From Agrobacterium vitis (lineage in GTDB: Bacteria > Pseudomonadota > Alphaproteobacteria > Rhizobiales > Rhizobiaceae): 64,000 nucleotides of DNA. A program made the translations under genes and the position numbers. Numbering within the stretch: the stretch's first letter is position 1; every line of letters begins with the position of its first letter. The notes under the pieces are model-generated. The model saw nothing but the letters and a program-made list of their open reading frames with translations, made no database searches and was not told the DNA's origin. Where the stretch lies: NCBI RefSeq assembly GCF_013426735.1, contig NZ_AP023272.1:3516501-3580500 (forward strand), in the 5' to 3' direction. Below, piece by piece: positions 35,433 through 44,745 of the stretch.

Positions 35433-36170
35433 TCAGGAAAAAGAGCGCACCAAACTGCCGACCAGAAGGTTCCAGCCATCGATGAGCACGAAGAACAGGA
35501 TCTTGAACGGCAGGGAAATCGACGTCGGCGGCAACATCATCATGCCCATGGCCATGGTGATGGTCGAGACGATCATGTCGATGACCAGAAAAGGCAGGAT
35601 GATCAGGAAGCCGATTTCAAAACCGCGCCGGATCTCTGACAGCATGAAAGCCGGAATCAATACCCGGTAATCGACCTTGCCTTCAACGACCGTCGTCTGC
35701 CCGCGCTCATTGGCCAGATCGATGAACAGCCGGAGGTCTTTCTCGCGGGTATTGTTGGACATGAAGCCCCGGAAAGGCTCGGCAATCCTTGGCACGGCCT
35801 CGGCCTCGGTGATCTGGTTGTCCAGAAGCGGGCGCACACCGTCACGCCAGGCCTGATCCATGACCGGTGTCATGACATAAAAGGTCATGAACAGGGCAAG
35901 ACTGGTCAGGATCATGTTGGACGGCGTGCTGGATAGACCCATGCCGGAGCGCAGAATGGAAAACGCGATCACGAAGCGCGGAAAGCTCGTCACCATGATC
36001 AGGATGCCGGGAGCAACCGAAAGAACTGTCAGCAGACCGAATGTGCGGATAATCCAGGCCGCGACGGATCCGTCGACCGGCGCTGTCAGGAAGTTTGACG
36101 GAAGCTGCTGAGCCTGGGCCAGTTCCGGGGCCGCTATCATCGCGGCGATCAAGATAAGGGTTCGAATCAT
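35433..36170 (-). CDS. fliP: Flagellar export gate protein FliP
   Basis: This core protein of the export gate (245 aa) has a cleavable signal (MIRTLILIAAMIAAPELAQA) and four membrane segments (LTVLSVAPGILIMVTSFPRFVIAFSIL; MILTSLALFMTFYVMTPVM; IGFLIILPFLVIDMIVSTITMAMGMMMLP; ILFFVLIDGWNLLVGSLV). Both FliP signature regions are present. It overlaps fliL by 4 bp and closes the flgB-to-fliP operon. Confidence 0.95.
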   Translation of the reverse strand: MIRTLILIAAMIAAPELAQAQQLPSNFLTAPVDGSVAAWIIRTFGLLTVLSVAPGILIMVTSFPRFVIAFSILRSGMGLSSTPSNMILTSLALFMTFYVMTPVMDQAWRDGVRPLLDNQITEAEAVPRIAEPFRGFMSNNTREKDLRLFIDLANERGQTTVVEGKVDYRVLIPAFMLSEIRRGFEIGFLIILPFLVIDMIVSTITMAMGMMMLPPTSISLPFKILFFVLIDGWNLLVGSLVRSFS

Positions 36171-36685
36171 TCGATGACAAACGTCCTAAACAAAAGCTTC
36201 GATACCCGTCCTTCAGACCGCACGTCAACTCGCTCGCGCAGATCATCCTTCAAATAATCGAAACCGCGTGGGCCTTCGATCTGTTGCAGGGATACCGTGC
36301 GCATATAGGCCATCAAATCCTGATGGATATCCTCGGCCAGTTTTGCATCGACCGGACCGTTAAAGACCAGAGCCACTTCCAGCCGGACCCAGCTTTCAGA
36401 GGGATAGGCAAGGTTGGTGGTGACGGGATCAAGCTGGACGATACCATTGGCCTCTGCTGGCAATTTCGGCAAGCCGGTCTCTTCTTTTTCGCCTTCTTTT
36501 TTTTTGCCCCCAGCCTCTTCAGCCGCCTTTTGTTCTTCCTTCGCCACCTTGACCTTGGGCGCAATCATAGTTCCGACCAGCCAGCCGGCACCCGCCCCGA
36601 CAACGGTCAGTCCCGCAAGTGCAGCAATGAGCAGAATGGGGGAAGCCTTTTTTGAAGGGCCTTCCAGCGCCGGTGCATCTGCCAT
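36167..36685 (-). CDS. fliL: Flagellar basal-body-associated protein FliL
   Basis: This single-pass inner-membrane protein (172 aa) surrounds the stator and tunes torque or motor function. The membrane segment ILLIAALAGLTVVGAGAGWLVGTMIA is followed by a Lys/Glu-rich linker and the periplasmic stomatin-like FliL domain (WVRLEVALVFNGPVDAKLAEDIHQDLMAYMRTVSLQQIEG). ATG at 36685 is preferred, with GGAG seven bases upstream; two earlier ATG codons fit the ribosome binding site less well. It is preceded by a 166-bp gap with a hairpin, unlike the tightly packed genes around it. Confidence 0.9.
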   Translation of the reverse strand: MADAPALEGPSKKASPILLIAALAGLTVVGAGAGWLVGTMIAPKVKVAKEEQKAAEEAGGKKKEGEKEETGLPKLPAEANGIVQLDPVTTNLAYPSESWVRLEVALVFNGPVDAKLAEDIHQDLMAYMRTVSLQQIEGPRGFDYLKDDLRERVDVRSEGRVSKLLFRTFVIE

Positions 36686-36796
36686 GGTGGTCTCCATCCT
36701 GCAGCATCGCCCTTCGATCGCCTTGGATATGAAGGGGCATGCAAAAAACAAATCGGCATATTTCGCCGGCCAATCGTAATCAGCCGGAACGCATCA

Positions 36797-36827
36797 TACC
36801 AACGGCCACAGAAACAGGCCGTTGGTA
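36797..36827 (-). other. Intercistronic hairpin between flgH and fliL
   Basis: A perfect 11-bp stem (TACCAACGGCC/GGCCGTTGGTA) with a 9-nt loop lies 25 nt after the flgH stop. It has no U-tract. In an otherwise overlapping operon it marks a possible processing or attenuation point before fliL-fliP. Confidence 0.6.
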
Positions 36828-36851
36828 CAGGGCAACATCTTTGTCACATCG

Positions 36852-37565
36852 TCAGAATGGGGAGAACATGTCGACGACCTGCTGGCCAACCGGCGGCTGC
36901 TGCACCTCCGTCAAACGTCCCTTGCCGCCGTAAGAAATGCGGGCCTCTGCGATCTTCTCATAGGAAATGGTGTTCTTGGCATCGACATCCTGCGGGCGCA
37001 CGATACCCGCGACATTCAGAATGCGGACTTCATGGTTGACGCGCACTTCCTGCGAACCGCTGATTAGCAGATTGCCGTTTTCAAGAATGCTGGTCACCAC
37101 AGCCGCCACCATCAAGGTCAGCGTTTCAGACCGATCGACCGATCCCTTGCCATCGGAACTCGAATTCGAATCGGTGCTCATGTCGCCGGACGAATCTGGC
37201 GGTGTGATGCCGAACAGGTTGATCACCGTCGACCATGTCAACGATGTCGAGTTCTTGCGGCTGCGTGATGTGTCGTTCTTGAACTTCGCCTTGTCGGCAA
37301 TCGAGATATTGACCGTCAGCAGATCCCCGACATTGATGGCGCGCGAATCCTTGAAAAGCGCCGCCTGGCTGTCATTCCAGAGGGAGTAGCCGTTGCTGAC
37401 AGCCTTGGTCTGCTTCGGATAGCTGGCAAGCTGCGGCGCCTGATTGTAACGCAAGCCGCTGCCCACCGGGCTCATGGCCGGAGCATTGCCGACTTCTTCC
37501 AATGTCTTGTTCCCACAGCCGGTGAGGATAACGGCCATGAGAACCACAGCGCTACGCTTTATCAT
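36852..37565 (-). CDS. flgH: Flagellar L-ring lipoprotein FlgH
   Basis: This outer-membrane ring lipoprotein (237 aa) has a lipobox LTGC with Cys17 as the lipidated residue. The family segments SLWNDSQAALFKDSRAINVGDLLTVNI, LTLMVAAVVTSILENGNLLISGSQEVRVNHE and the C-terminal ISYGGKGRLTEVQQPPVGQQVVD are all present. It overlaps motE by 4 bp. Confidence 0.95.
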   Translation of the reverse strand: MIKRSAVVLMAVILTGCGNKTLEEVGNAPAMSPVGSGLRYNQAPQLASYPKQTKAVSNGYSLWNDSQAALFKDSRAINVGDLLTVNISIADKAKFKNDTSRSRKNSTSLTWSTVINLFGITPPDSSGDMSTDSNSSSDGKGSVDRSETLTLMVAAVVTSILENGNLLISGSQEVRVNHEVRILNVAGIVRPQDVDAKNTISYEKIAEARISYGGKGRLTEVQQPPVGQQVVDMFSPF

Positions 37566-38131
37566 GTGGGTTCCTTCGAGGTATTGGGATCAGCGGCATT
37601 GGACATGATGCCGGCGACGAGCGCGGCTTTTTCGGGGTCCATCTCGCTGAGAATCAAACTGGATTGCTTGGCCGGAAGCCTCATGATGATCGCTGCGGCC
37701 AAGAGAGGATTGACCTTCTCCAGCTGCGGGGCAGCGGCATCGGGCTTCATATTCTTGTAGACATCGGTCAAGCCGGCTTCCGCCTTTTGCAGAAAGTCGT
37801 TTCGCCGCGCCAGCCAATCCTGATATTCGCTCTTTCGCGCTTCAAGCACGGCAATGCGGTCATTGACATCCGATTGCAGTTTTTCCAGATCCTGCTTTTG
37901 CAGCAGATACCGCTGGTCGCGGGCCGGATCGGCAATGTTGGTGCAAAAGCGCTGGATGTCATCGGCGCTGGTCGTGCCGGTGGAGCCGCTATTGGCGGCA
38001 CGCGCCGGGGCCGCCTGCTGGGCGCTGCCCGGCAGGGCCGAAACAGCAAGAACAGCGCAGGCCAGGGCCAGAGCGCCAAGACCAGAATATCTTGAAGCGG
38101 CATAGTTTGCGAGGGAGGCTGTTGATCTCAT
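37562..38131 (-). CDS. motE: MotE, periplasmic chaperone for MotC
   Basis: This 189-residue exported protein has a signal region (ALALACAVLAVSALPGSAQQ), a long central coiled coil (LLQKQDLEKLQSDVNDRIAVLEARKSEYQDWLARRNDFLQKAEAGL) and a C-terminal MgtE-intracellular-like/FliG-like domain (LAAAIIMRLPAKQSSLILSEMDPEKAALVAGIM). In S. meliloti the gene at this site, between flgI and flgH, encodes MotE, which stabilises MotC in the periplasm. It overlaps both neighbours by 4 bp. Confidence 0.87.
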   Translation of the reverse strand: MRSTASLANYAASRYSGLGALALACAVLAVSALPGSAQQAAPARAANSGSTGTTSADDIQRFCTNIADPARDQRYLLQKQDLEKLQSDVNDRIAVLEARKSEYQDWLARRNDFLQKAEAGLTDVYKNMKPDAAAPQLEKVNPLLAAAIIMRLPAKQSSLILSEMDPEKAALVAGIMSNAADPNTSKEPT

Positions 38132-39243
38132 TGCAGGACAAGCTCCGCTTGAAGTGCCCCTGCCGACTTGATGCCTTGCAGGATGGCGATGATACCGTCC
38201 GGCTTCACGCCGATATTATTCAGGCCAGCCACCAGCGTGCGCAGGTCGGGTCCATCGACGATGGCAACCTTGTCACCGGTTTTCTGCGCGGAAATATCCG
38301 TCTGCGGCTGCGTCGCCGTCGTGCCGCTGGAAAAGGGCTGCGGTTGAATGACCTGAGGGGTCTCATTGACCTGCACCGTTAGCGTGCCGTAGCTGACAGC
38401 AACCTTGGAGACACGCACGTCAGCGCCGATGACGATGGTTCCTGTGCGCTCGTTGATCACCACCTTGGCCGGTGTGTCGGTCTCCACGACAAGGTTTTCG
38501 ATATCGGCCATCAATTGGGCCAGATCCGCCGTGCGCGGTTTCTGGATCACCACTTCCTGGCTGTCGCGTGCCTCGGCAATCGGAGCGCCGTAGGTGGCGG
38601 TGGCATAATTGTTGATACGCCGGGCCATGCCGAGCGACGTCGAAAAATCCGGATTGCGCAATTGCAGCACGAGATTGACCGAATCCTTGAATTTGGACGG
38701 AAGTTCGCGCTCGATGATCGCGCCGTTCGGGACACGGCCGGAGGTGGTGACGCCTTCGGTCACCGTGGCTGCCTGACCCTGAGCGGTAAAGCCGGAAACA
38801 ACCACCGACCCTTGGGCAACCGCGTAGATCTGCCCATCGGCGCCAGAAAGCGAGGTCATGATCAGCGTACCGCCGCGCAGCGACGTGGCATCCCCCAATG
38901 AACTGACCGTGGCATCGATACGACTGCCAGGACTGCCGAAGGGCGGAAGGGTGGCGGTAACCATGACGGCAGCGACATTCTTGGCCGAGGACTGACCGCC
39001 TTGGGTGGAAATCCCCAGATTTTGGAGCATGGCGCGCATGGACTGGTCGGTGAAAGGCGAGGAACGAAGACTGTCGCCGGTGCTTTGCAGACCGACGACG
39101 AGACCGTAACCGATCAACTGGTTATCACGGCCGGCCTGGAGGGAGGCAACATCCTTGATGCGCGAGCCCTGCGCCAAGGCAGGACCGGCAGCCGCCAGAA
39201 GGAAGCCGGTGAAAATCGAGAAAAGCAGAACCCGGATACTCAT
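38128..39243 (-). CDS. flgI: Flagellar P-ring protein FlgI
   Basis: This periplasmic protein (371 aa) forms the ring in the peptidoglycan layer. The signal peptide is LLFSIFTGFLLAAAGPALAQ. Typical segments follow: SRIKDVASLQAGRDNQLIGYGLVVGLQSTGDSL, AAVMVTATLPPFGSPGSRID, and at the end LNNIGVKPDGIIAILQGIKSAGALQAELVLQ. It is coupled by 4-bp overlaps to flgA and motE. Confidence 0.96.
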   Translation of the reverse strand: MSIRVLLFSIFTGFLLAAAGPALAQGSRIKDVASLQAGRDNQLIGYGLVVGLQSTGDSLRSSPFTDQSMRAMLQNLGISTQGGQSSAKNVAAVMVTATLPPFGSPGSRIDATVSSLGDATSLRGGTLIMTSLSGADGQIYAVAQGSVVVSGFTAQGQAATVTEGVTTSGRVPNGAIIERELPSKFKDSVNLVLQLRNPDFSTSLGMARRINNYATATYGAPIAEARDSQEVVIQKPRTADLAQLMADIENLVVETDTPAKVVINERTGTIVIGADVRVSKVAVSYGTLTVQVNETPQVIQPQPFSSGTTATQPQTDISAQKTGDKVAIVDGPDLRTLVAGLNNIGVKPDGIIAILQGIKSAGALQAELVLQ

Positions 39244-39719
39244 TTTGCCATCACCTGCACAGTGCCATCGCCCATGACCGTTCCGCTGACGATCTGGCCG
39301 GAATCGAGATTACGGACGCGGATGACGTCGCCGATATTGGCATCGTCCATCGGGCTGCCCGACGCAGAAATGGTAAGGTTGCCGATATTGAAGATCAGCC
39401 GCAGCTGCGATCCGCGAATCACCGCATAGGGGCGTTTCAGCGTCGCCAACGGAATAGTGCGACCGGGCAGCAGTGTCTTGGTCGAGAGCATGCCGACCAC
39501 ATCCGCCATGTCAGAGGCAAAGCCGCCGGCAAGATTGGGATTGGTCACCTGAACCCGATCCAGTTTGTTGGACGAAATCGCTTCGCCTGGATAGATGGTG
39601 TCCGTCGGAACGATCGCATAACGATCCCGCGCCGCTGACGGGGCGGCGGCGAAAGCCACCAAGACCATGACGGCCACCCCGGTCAACCTGAACATTCTCT
39701 TCATATGGCGAAACATCAT
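39240..39719 (-). CDS. flgA: P-ring assembly chaperone FlgA
   Basis: This periplasmic chaperone (159 aa) assists FlgI polymerisation. It has an N-terminal signal (LTGVAVMVLVAFAAAPSAA) and an SAF-like domain (YAIVPTDTIYPGEAISSNKLDRV; LLPGRTIPLATLKRP), ending in the typical GDVIRVRNLDSGQIVSGTVMGDGTVQV. The first ATG at 39719 and later ones at residues 2, 6 and 9 are all possible; the true start is not decided. Confidence 0.92.
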   Translation of the reverse strand: MMFRHMKRMFRLTGVAVMVLVAFAAAPSAARDRYAIVPTDTIYPGEAISSNKLDRVQVTNPNLAGGFASDMADVVGMLSTKTLLPGRTIPLATLKRPYAVIRGSQLRLIFNIGNLTISASGSPMDDANIGDVIRVRNLDSGQIVSGTVMGDGTVQVMAK

Positions 39720-39736
39720 GTTTGCCCCTTTGATGT

Positions 39737-40528
39737 TTACTTTAGGTTTTTACTGACGATCTGTGCCATTTCGTCGGCGGTGGTGATGACCTTGGAATTC
39801 ATCTCGTAGGCGCGCTGGGCCGAAATCAGGCTGGTGATTTCCGTGACCGAGTCGACGTTCGAGGACTCCAGATAGCCCTGCTTCAGATAGCCATAGCCCG
39901 CGTCGCCGGGCACGCCGTTAATCGGATTACCGGAGGAAGCCGTTTCCTGGAACAGATTGTCGCCGATAGCCTTCAAACCAGCCGGATTGACGAAAGCCGA
40001 TGTTTCCAGCTGACCAAGCGTTGTATAAGTGGAGGAATCGCCTTGCAAAACCGAGACCTCACCGGATTCGCTGATCTTCACTTCGGTCGCATCCGTTGGG
40101 ATGGTGATATTTGGAATGATCTTATAGCCTTCGGTCGTCACAAGGTTGCCGTCGGAATCCTTGTTGAGAGCGCCGGCGCGGGTGTAGAACGTGGTAGCAC
40201 CGTCAGGGCTCTGCACCTGGAGGTAACCGCGTCCAACAATGGCAACGTCCAGTTCGTTCGAGGTCTCCGACAATTCGCCCTGCTCGTTCATCGTCCGAAC
40301 GGCTGCCGTCTGCACACCGAGACCGATATTAGCACCTTCCGGCACCGTCGATTGGTTGGCGCGGTTTGCGACGCCCACAGCCTTTTCAGTTTGATAAAGA
40401 AGGTCTGAAAACTCAGCGCGCGACTTCTTGAAACCGGTCGTATTGATATTGGCGATATTGTTGGAAATGACCTCGAGGTTGGTCTGCTGGGCATTCATGC
40501 CGGTGGAGGCAATTGCGAGAGCTCTCAT
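39737..40528 (-). CDS. flgG: Distal rod protein FlgG
   Basis: This distal rod subunit (263 aa) begins [46 protein letters not shown] and ends [36 protein letters not shown]. Both ends are the FlgG hallmarks. It is separated from flgA by 17 bp and from fliE by 18 bp. Confidence 0.96.
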   Translation of the reverse strand: MRALAIASTGMNAQQTNLEVISNNIANINTTGFKKSRAEFSDLLYQTEKAVGVANRANQSTVPEGANIGLGVQTAAVRTMNEQGELSETSNELDVAIVGRGYLQVQSPDGATTFYTRAGALNKDSDGNLVTTEGYKIIPNITIPTDATEVKISESGEVSVLQGDSSTYTTLGQLETSAFVNPAGLKAIGDNLFQETASSGNPINGVPGDAGYGYLKQGYLESSNVDSVTEITSLISAQRAYEMNSKVITTADEMAQIVSKNLK

Positions 40529-40546
40529 GTGCTGCTATCCCTGAGG

Positions 40547-40921
40547 TTAAATCTGCATTTTTGTGATGTCGAGGAAGGCCGAAACCAGCTTGTCGCGCAG
40601 CGCAATCGCCGTTTGCAGCGATTTCTGCGCAGACATCACGGAATCGACCACTTCGCGGGTGCTGACCTTGCCGAGCATGCCGTCGATGGAGTTGCTTTCA
40701 GCAGTCTTCAAGTTCTGCATCGCATCGTTCATCACGCCGCCGACGACATCGCTGAAGCTCATGCCTGTTGCGGTACCCGGTGTCGCATTCTGCACCGTGA
40801 CGCCCGTCTGCGTGCTAAAAAGCGAATGGGCGCCGCCGAGCGAGGCCGTGCTTGTTGCGTCGGTGTCCTCAGTCATGCCCGATGGAACGAGAGAGCCAAC
40901 TTTGCTAATAGAATCGATCAT
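40547..40921 (-). CDS. fliE: Basal-body protein FliE
   Basis: This small rod adaptor (124 aa) joins the MS ring to the rod. The C-terminal half carries the family pattern ([69 protein letters not shown]). It is coupled to flgC by a 4-bp overlap. Confidence 0.92.
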   Translation of the reverse strand: MIDSISKVGSLVPSGMTEDTDATSTASLGGAHSLFSTQTGVTVQNATPGTATGMSFSDVVGGVMNDAMQNLKTAESNSIDGMLGKVSTREVVDSVMSAQKSLQTAIALRDKLVSAFLDITKMQI

Positions 40922-41355
40922 TGTGAGCTCTTCAGCAGGTCGAGGGTCGAGGTAATCAGGTCACGTGTCTGCTTGACGGACTGAAGATTGGCTTCATAGG
41001 TGCGGTTGGCTTCGCGCATGTCGGCCATTTCGATCAGCACGTTCACATTGGGCATTTTCACGTAGCCCTTGGCATCGGCAGCCGGATTGCTGGGATCGTA
41101 TTCTTCCGTGAAATTCGACTTGTCGAAGCCAAGCTTCTTGACCTTGACGATTTCCGTGCCTGTGGCGCGGTCCATTTCGGACCCGAAGGTGATCGTCTTG
41201 CGACGGTAGGGATTGGCGCCGGGCGTGTCGCCGGTGCTCTGGGCGTTGGCAATATTTTCCGAAACGATCCTGAGCCGGGTGGACTGTACATCCAGTCCGC
41301 TGCCGGCAATTTTCAGGGCCGAGGTGAGAGGATCTGTCGCGGTGACGGAATCCAT
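40918..41355 (-). CDS. flgC: Proximal rod protein FlgC
   Basis: This rod subunit (145 aa) has the N-terminal pattern [33 protein letters not shown] and the C-terminal [36 protein letters not shown]. It lies 3 bp after flgB. Confidence 0.95.
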   Translation of the reverse strand: MDSVTATDPLTSALKIAGSGLDVQSTRLRIVSENIANAQSTGDTPGANPYRRKTITFGSEMDRATGTEIVKVKKLGFDKSNFTEEYDPSNPAADAKGYVKMPNVNVLIEMADMREANRTYEANLQSVKQTRDLITSTLDLLKSSQ

Positions 41356-41358
41356 GGT

Positions 41359-41751
41359 TTACCCCTTTACAGTCATCAGCATCATGCGATTAAAACTACT
41401 GACGAGGTTAGTGTTGAGCGAGTGCTGCCGCTGGATCTCGCCCATCTTGGTCATCTCATCGGCCAGCGCGACCGAATTTCCCGAGACCTGAACGCCGATT
41501 TCACCATTCAAAGGCGCCTCGCGGATATCGACATCCAGATCGGTGTTCAGATCGCTCGAGGCCATATGCTTCGAATTGGTCCGCGCCATACCAAACTGAC
41601 GCACGTCCAGGATGGCATTGAAGGGTGTGATGTCCTTCGCCATGAATTTCGGTGTATTGGCATTGGCTATGTTGCCGGCGATCACTTCCTGGCGCAGGGA
41701 AAGCCACTCGGCCTGCCGTGATGCCACATCAAAAAGCTTTATCGGTTCCAT
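41359..41751 (-). CDS. flgB: Proximal rod protein FlgB
   Basis: This rod subunit (130 aa) has the typical ASRQAEWLSLRQEVIAGNIANANTPKFMAKDITPF at the N-terminus and MTKMGEIQRQHSLNTNLVSSFNRMMLMTVKG at the end. It is the first gene of the flgB-flgC-fliE-flgG-flgA-flgI-motE-flgH-fliL-fliP operon. The promoter must lie in the 41752-41933 gap, downstream of the fliI transcript terminator. Confidence 0.95.
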   Translation of the reverse strand: MEPIKLFDVASRQAEWLSLRQEVIAGNIANANTPKFMAKDITPFNAILDVRQFGMARTNSKHMASSDLNTDLDVDIREAPLNGEIGVQVSGNSVALADEMTKMGEIQRQHSLNTNLVSSFNRMMLMTVKG

Positions 41752-41933
41752 AGAGTTTTCTCCAATTTACACCCTGGAGATTAGGCCGGTAATCTTGCGT
41801 GGGACTGACCGCAAAACCGGCCTTTTCTACAATCGTTAACTTTTCCTAAGATCCAATTTAAGATTTTGAAACAATTGTATATTTATCGAGGATTGATCGC
41901 CGGGCGAGCACAATTTCAACCCTGGCCGCCAAT

Positions 41934-41961
41934 GCAAAAAGCCGCCCCTAGGCGGCTTTGA
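41934..41961 (-). terminator. Terminator of the flgF-fliI transcript
   Basis: A 9-bp stem AAAGCCGCC/GGCGGCTTT with a 4-nt loop is followed on the minus strand by TTTTT with the stem's own T run. It lies about 80 nt after the last gene of the flgF-fliI unit. Confidence 0.85.
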
Positions 41962-42040
41962 AAAACACACTGGATGTGGGATGAAAGCGACGGTCGGCCA
42001 AGGCTTATGCCGGCTTCCGGCCCGCACGCGCAGGGCCGGG

Positions 42041-42613
42041 CTACTGGTTTTCGTAGATCGCGCCGGTGCTGGTGATAATCACCCATTTTCCATTGCGTTG
42101 TTCCAGTGTCGCCACCCGGCTATTGTCGGGAAGGACGGAGCCGATTTTGACCATGAACATGCCAGAGGCATCCTCGATCATGGCGCGACCGTTGGAGACA
42201 TGCAGCAGCCGGAAACCGCCACCGGGAAAGGGCTGTTCGATCTTCACCGGCTCACCATCGGGATCTTTCCGCCCGATATCGGAGGCCGTCGCCGTGGTCA
42301 GCGGGTCGAGATTATCAGGAATTTTCTGTTCACGGTCTTCACGCGACACCAGCGCCATGGGAGACACGCTGAACACATTGCGTGCATCGACCTGCGGCAA
42401 GTCGCGGGTCCGGTCCATCGGCTCGACATGAATGCCGAATTTATCGGGATTGAAAAACACATACCACGGAAACATCGCCGCGCTGCACGCCAGCACGACG
42501 CCAACCGCCGCCAACATCCTATCCATCGGTGATGCGCCCGACCGGCGGGGCGCGCGAGGCCGAACCACCTCGTCGGCATCGCTGTCTAGTGGATCATGCT
42601 CTTGATCTTGCAT
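42041..42613 (-). CDS. Unknown membrane-anchored flagellar-locus protein after fliI
   Basis: This 190-residue protein has an acidic N-terminal tail, one membrane segment (MLAAVGVVLACSAAMFPWYVFF, about residues 33-54) and a periplasmic C-terminal domain. Two strands rich in Gly/Val (NGRAMIEDASGMFMVKIGSVLPDNSRVATLEQRNGKWVIITSTGAIYEN) form that domain. S. meliloti has an uncharacterised gene in this place. It overlaps the fliI end by 20 bp. The C-terminal region looks like a small beta domain, but no function can be assigned. Confidence 0.75.
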   Translation of the reverse strand: MQDQEHDPLDSDADEVVRPRAPRRSGASPMDRMLAAVGVVLACSAAMFPWYVFFNPDKFGIHVEPMDRTRDLPQVDARNVFSVSPMALVSREDREQKIPDNLDPLTTATASDIGRKDPDGEPVKIEQPFPGGGFRLLHVSNGRAMIEDASGMFMVKIGSVLPDNSRVATLEQRNGKWVIITSTGAIYENQ

Positions 42614-43988
42614 TGCTGTTTCCAGAATTATTGGCCGCCTTCAGGGCATGGGCGAGGTCGGCATAAGCATCGACGACAGCCCTGTCGGACGGGGTTTGCT
42701 TCAGCACTTCGTAAAGGATCGGAACCTGCTTGATCGCCATATCGAGATCGGGATCGCTGCCGGCGCGATAACCACCGATCAACCGCAAGTCGCGCGTTTC
42801 CTCGAAACGGTGGATCAGCGTCTTCAGGCGTGACACGAGCTTTTCCTGATCAGGTGTCCAGGCCTTGCGCGCCAAACGCGAAATCGAGGCCAGTGGATTG
42901 ATCGGCGGATAGCGTCCTTCTTCAGCCAGGCTGCGGTCCAGCACGATGTGGCCATCGAGAATGCCGCGAGTACAGTCGGCAATCGGGTCATTGTGATTGT
43001 CACCATCGACGAGGATCGAAATGATCGCCGTGATCGTGCCTGTTCCCTCTTCGCCGGGACCGGCACGTTCCAGAAGCTTGGGTAGCTCGGTAAACACTGA
43101 GGCGGGAAATCCACGGGCAATCGGCGGTTCGCCGGCTGCCGTCGCCACTTCGCGGATCGCATGGGCGAAACGGGTAATACTGTCGGCGATAAACAGGACA
43201 TTGTCGCCCTGGTCGCGAAAATGCTCGGCAACGGTAATCGCTGTCAAAGGCGCCATCTTGCGCAGCATCGGGCTTTCGTCGCTGGTCGCCACGATCGCCA
43301 CGGTCTTGGCCATGTTGTCGCCCAGCGTATCCTCGATGAATTCGCGTACTTCGCGGCCACGTTCGCCGACCAGCGCAATCACCACTTTGTCAAAGGCGTC
43401 GGCCTTGGCAAGCATGGAGAGCAAGGTCGATTTGCCCACGCCTGAGCCGGCGAAAATCCCGAGCCGCTGGCCAAGGCAAAGCGGCGAGAAAATATCGACC
43501 GCCTTCACGCCGGTGCGAAAACCGGTCTCTACCCGCTTGCGCCCCATGGAAGAGGGTGCGGTATTGGCAATAGAGCGGCGCACCAGACCGGGCATCACCG
43601 GCCCCAGCCCGTCGATCGGATCACCCAGTGCATTGAGCGTGCGGCCACACCAGCTATCCTGGGCGGCGACCCGGAAGGCGCCCTTGCGGATCACCGTGTC
43701 GCCAATGGCAATCGGCTCGCCTGGCTCGATGGGGCAAACATAGGCGAGATCGGGCTCGACCCGCACCACTTCGCCCAGGTGAATGCCGGTTGGACTGCGA
43801 TGGGCAACAAAATCGCCCAGATGCAAATGGCGCGACAGGCCCGTCACCGTGTAATGGCCAGCGGCAATGGTGCGGACATGCCCGCCATGGGCAACGGAAT
43901 AGTCCGATGTGGCATAGCGTTTGGCAATGGCTGCCATGGCGTCCAGCTGGGTATTCCTGTCGATCCGGGGGGTGAATTCAACGGTCAT
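42594..43988 (-). CDS. fliI: Flagellar export ATPase FliI
   Basis: This cytoplasmic ATPase of the export apparatus (464 aa) resembles the beta subunit of F1. Walker A is GIFAGSGVGKSTLL near residue 180, the catalytic Glu lies in VGERGREVREF, and Walker B is NVLFIADSITRFAHA. The order flgF-fliI-unknown matches S. meliloti. A FliH-type partner is not adjacent; candidates are encoded at 27747 (FliH-like) and 12516 (FliJ-like). Confidence 0.95.
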   Translation of the reverse strand: MTVEFTPRIDRNTQLDAMAAIAKRYATSDYSVAHGGHVRTIAAGHYTVTGLSRHLHLGDFVAHRSPTGIHLGEVVRVEPDLAYVCPIEPGEPIAIGDTVIRKGAFRVAAQDSWCGRTLNALGDPIDGLGPVMPGLVRRSIANTAPSSMGRKRVETGFRTGVKAVDIFSPLCLGQRLGIFAGSGVGKSTLLSMLAKADAFDKVVIALVGERGREVREFIEDTLGDNMAKTVAIVATSDESPMLRKMAPLTAITVAEHFRDQGDNVLFIADSITRFAHAIREVATAAGEPPIARGFPASVFTELPKLLERAGPGEEGTGTITAIISILVDGDNHNDPIADCTRGILDGHIVLDRSLAEEGRYPPINPLASISRLARKAWTPDQEKLVSRLKTLIHRFEETRDLRLIGGYRAGSDPDLDMAIKQVPILYEVLKQTPSDRAVVDAYADLAHALKAANNSGNSNARSRA

Positions 43989-44010
43989 GGGAAGACGATC
44001 CAGTCACCGG

Positions 44011-44745
44011 TCATTTGCTACCGCCCAGCGTCTTGATCGTTTCGCTCATGCTGTTTTCAGTCTGGCTCATCGATGCCGAAATGCTTTCGAAAGCGCGGCT
44101 GACCTGGATAAGTTGCGTCATCTGGCTGATGCCATTGACGTTGGATTGCTCGACATAACCCTGCATGACGCCGATTGTCGCGTCATCGACGACGGCCTGC
44201 GGCCGGTCGGTGGTGATAACGCCACTATTTTCGGTGCGCAGATAGCCCTTGGAAATATCCGCCGTGAACAGGCCGATCTGGCTGATCTGGCGGCCGTTCT
44301 GGTTAATCGTGCCGTCGGCGCCGACATGCGGCTCACCGCCATTGGGATCGAGCTGAATAGGTCCGCCACCGGCATCCAAAACAGAATAGCCGCGCACCGA
44401 GACCAACTGACCGGTGGATGTCATGGTAAAACGACCGTCACGGGTCAGAGCCGGGCCGGCCGGCGTATCAATGCTGAACCAGGCGTCGCCCTTGACGGCA
44501 AAATCCAGGGTACCGCCGGTTTGCAGCATTTCGCCGGATTGGGTATTCAGATAATCGTTGCCTTGAGACACAAATGCGATCTTGGCATTCTGATCGTTGC
44601 CGGTGCGGCTGACCACTTCGTCAAATTTCACCTCGGTGCCGCGAAAGCCAACCGTATTCACATTCGCCATATTGTCGGCGATGGTGGTGAGACGTTTGTC
44701 GAGCGCCCGTTGCGACGACAGGGATACATACATGCCGGATTGCAT
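44011..44745 (-). CDS. flgF: Proximal rod protein FlgF
   Basis: This rod subunit (244 aa) begins MQSGMYVSLSSQRALDKRLTTIADNMANVNTVGFRGTEVKFDEVV and ends MTQLIQVSRAFESISASMSQTENSMSETIKTLGG, the FlgF pattern. It is the first gene of a minus-strand unit with fliI and is divergent from motA. Confidence 0.94.
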   Translation of the reverse strand: MQSGMYVSLSSQRALDKRLTTIADNMANVNTVGFRGTEVKFDEVVSRTGNDQNAKIAFVSQGNDYLNTQSGEMLQTGGTLDFAVKGDAWFSIDTPAGPALTRDGRFTMTSTGQLVSVRGYSVLDAGGGPIQLDPNGGEPHVGADGTINQNGRQISQIGLFTADISKGYLRTENSGVITTDRPQAVVDDATIGVMQGYVEQSNVNGISQMTQLIQVSRAFESISASMSQTENSMSETIKTLGGSK

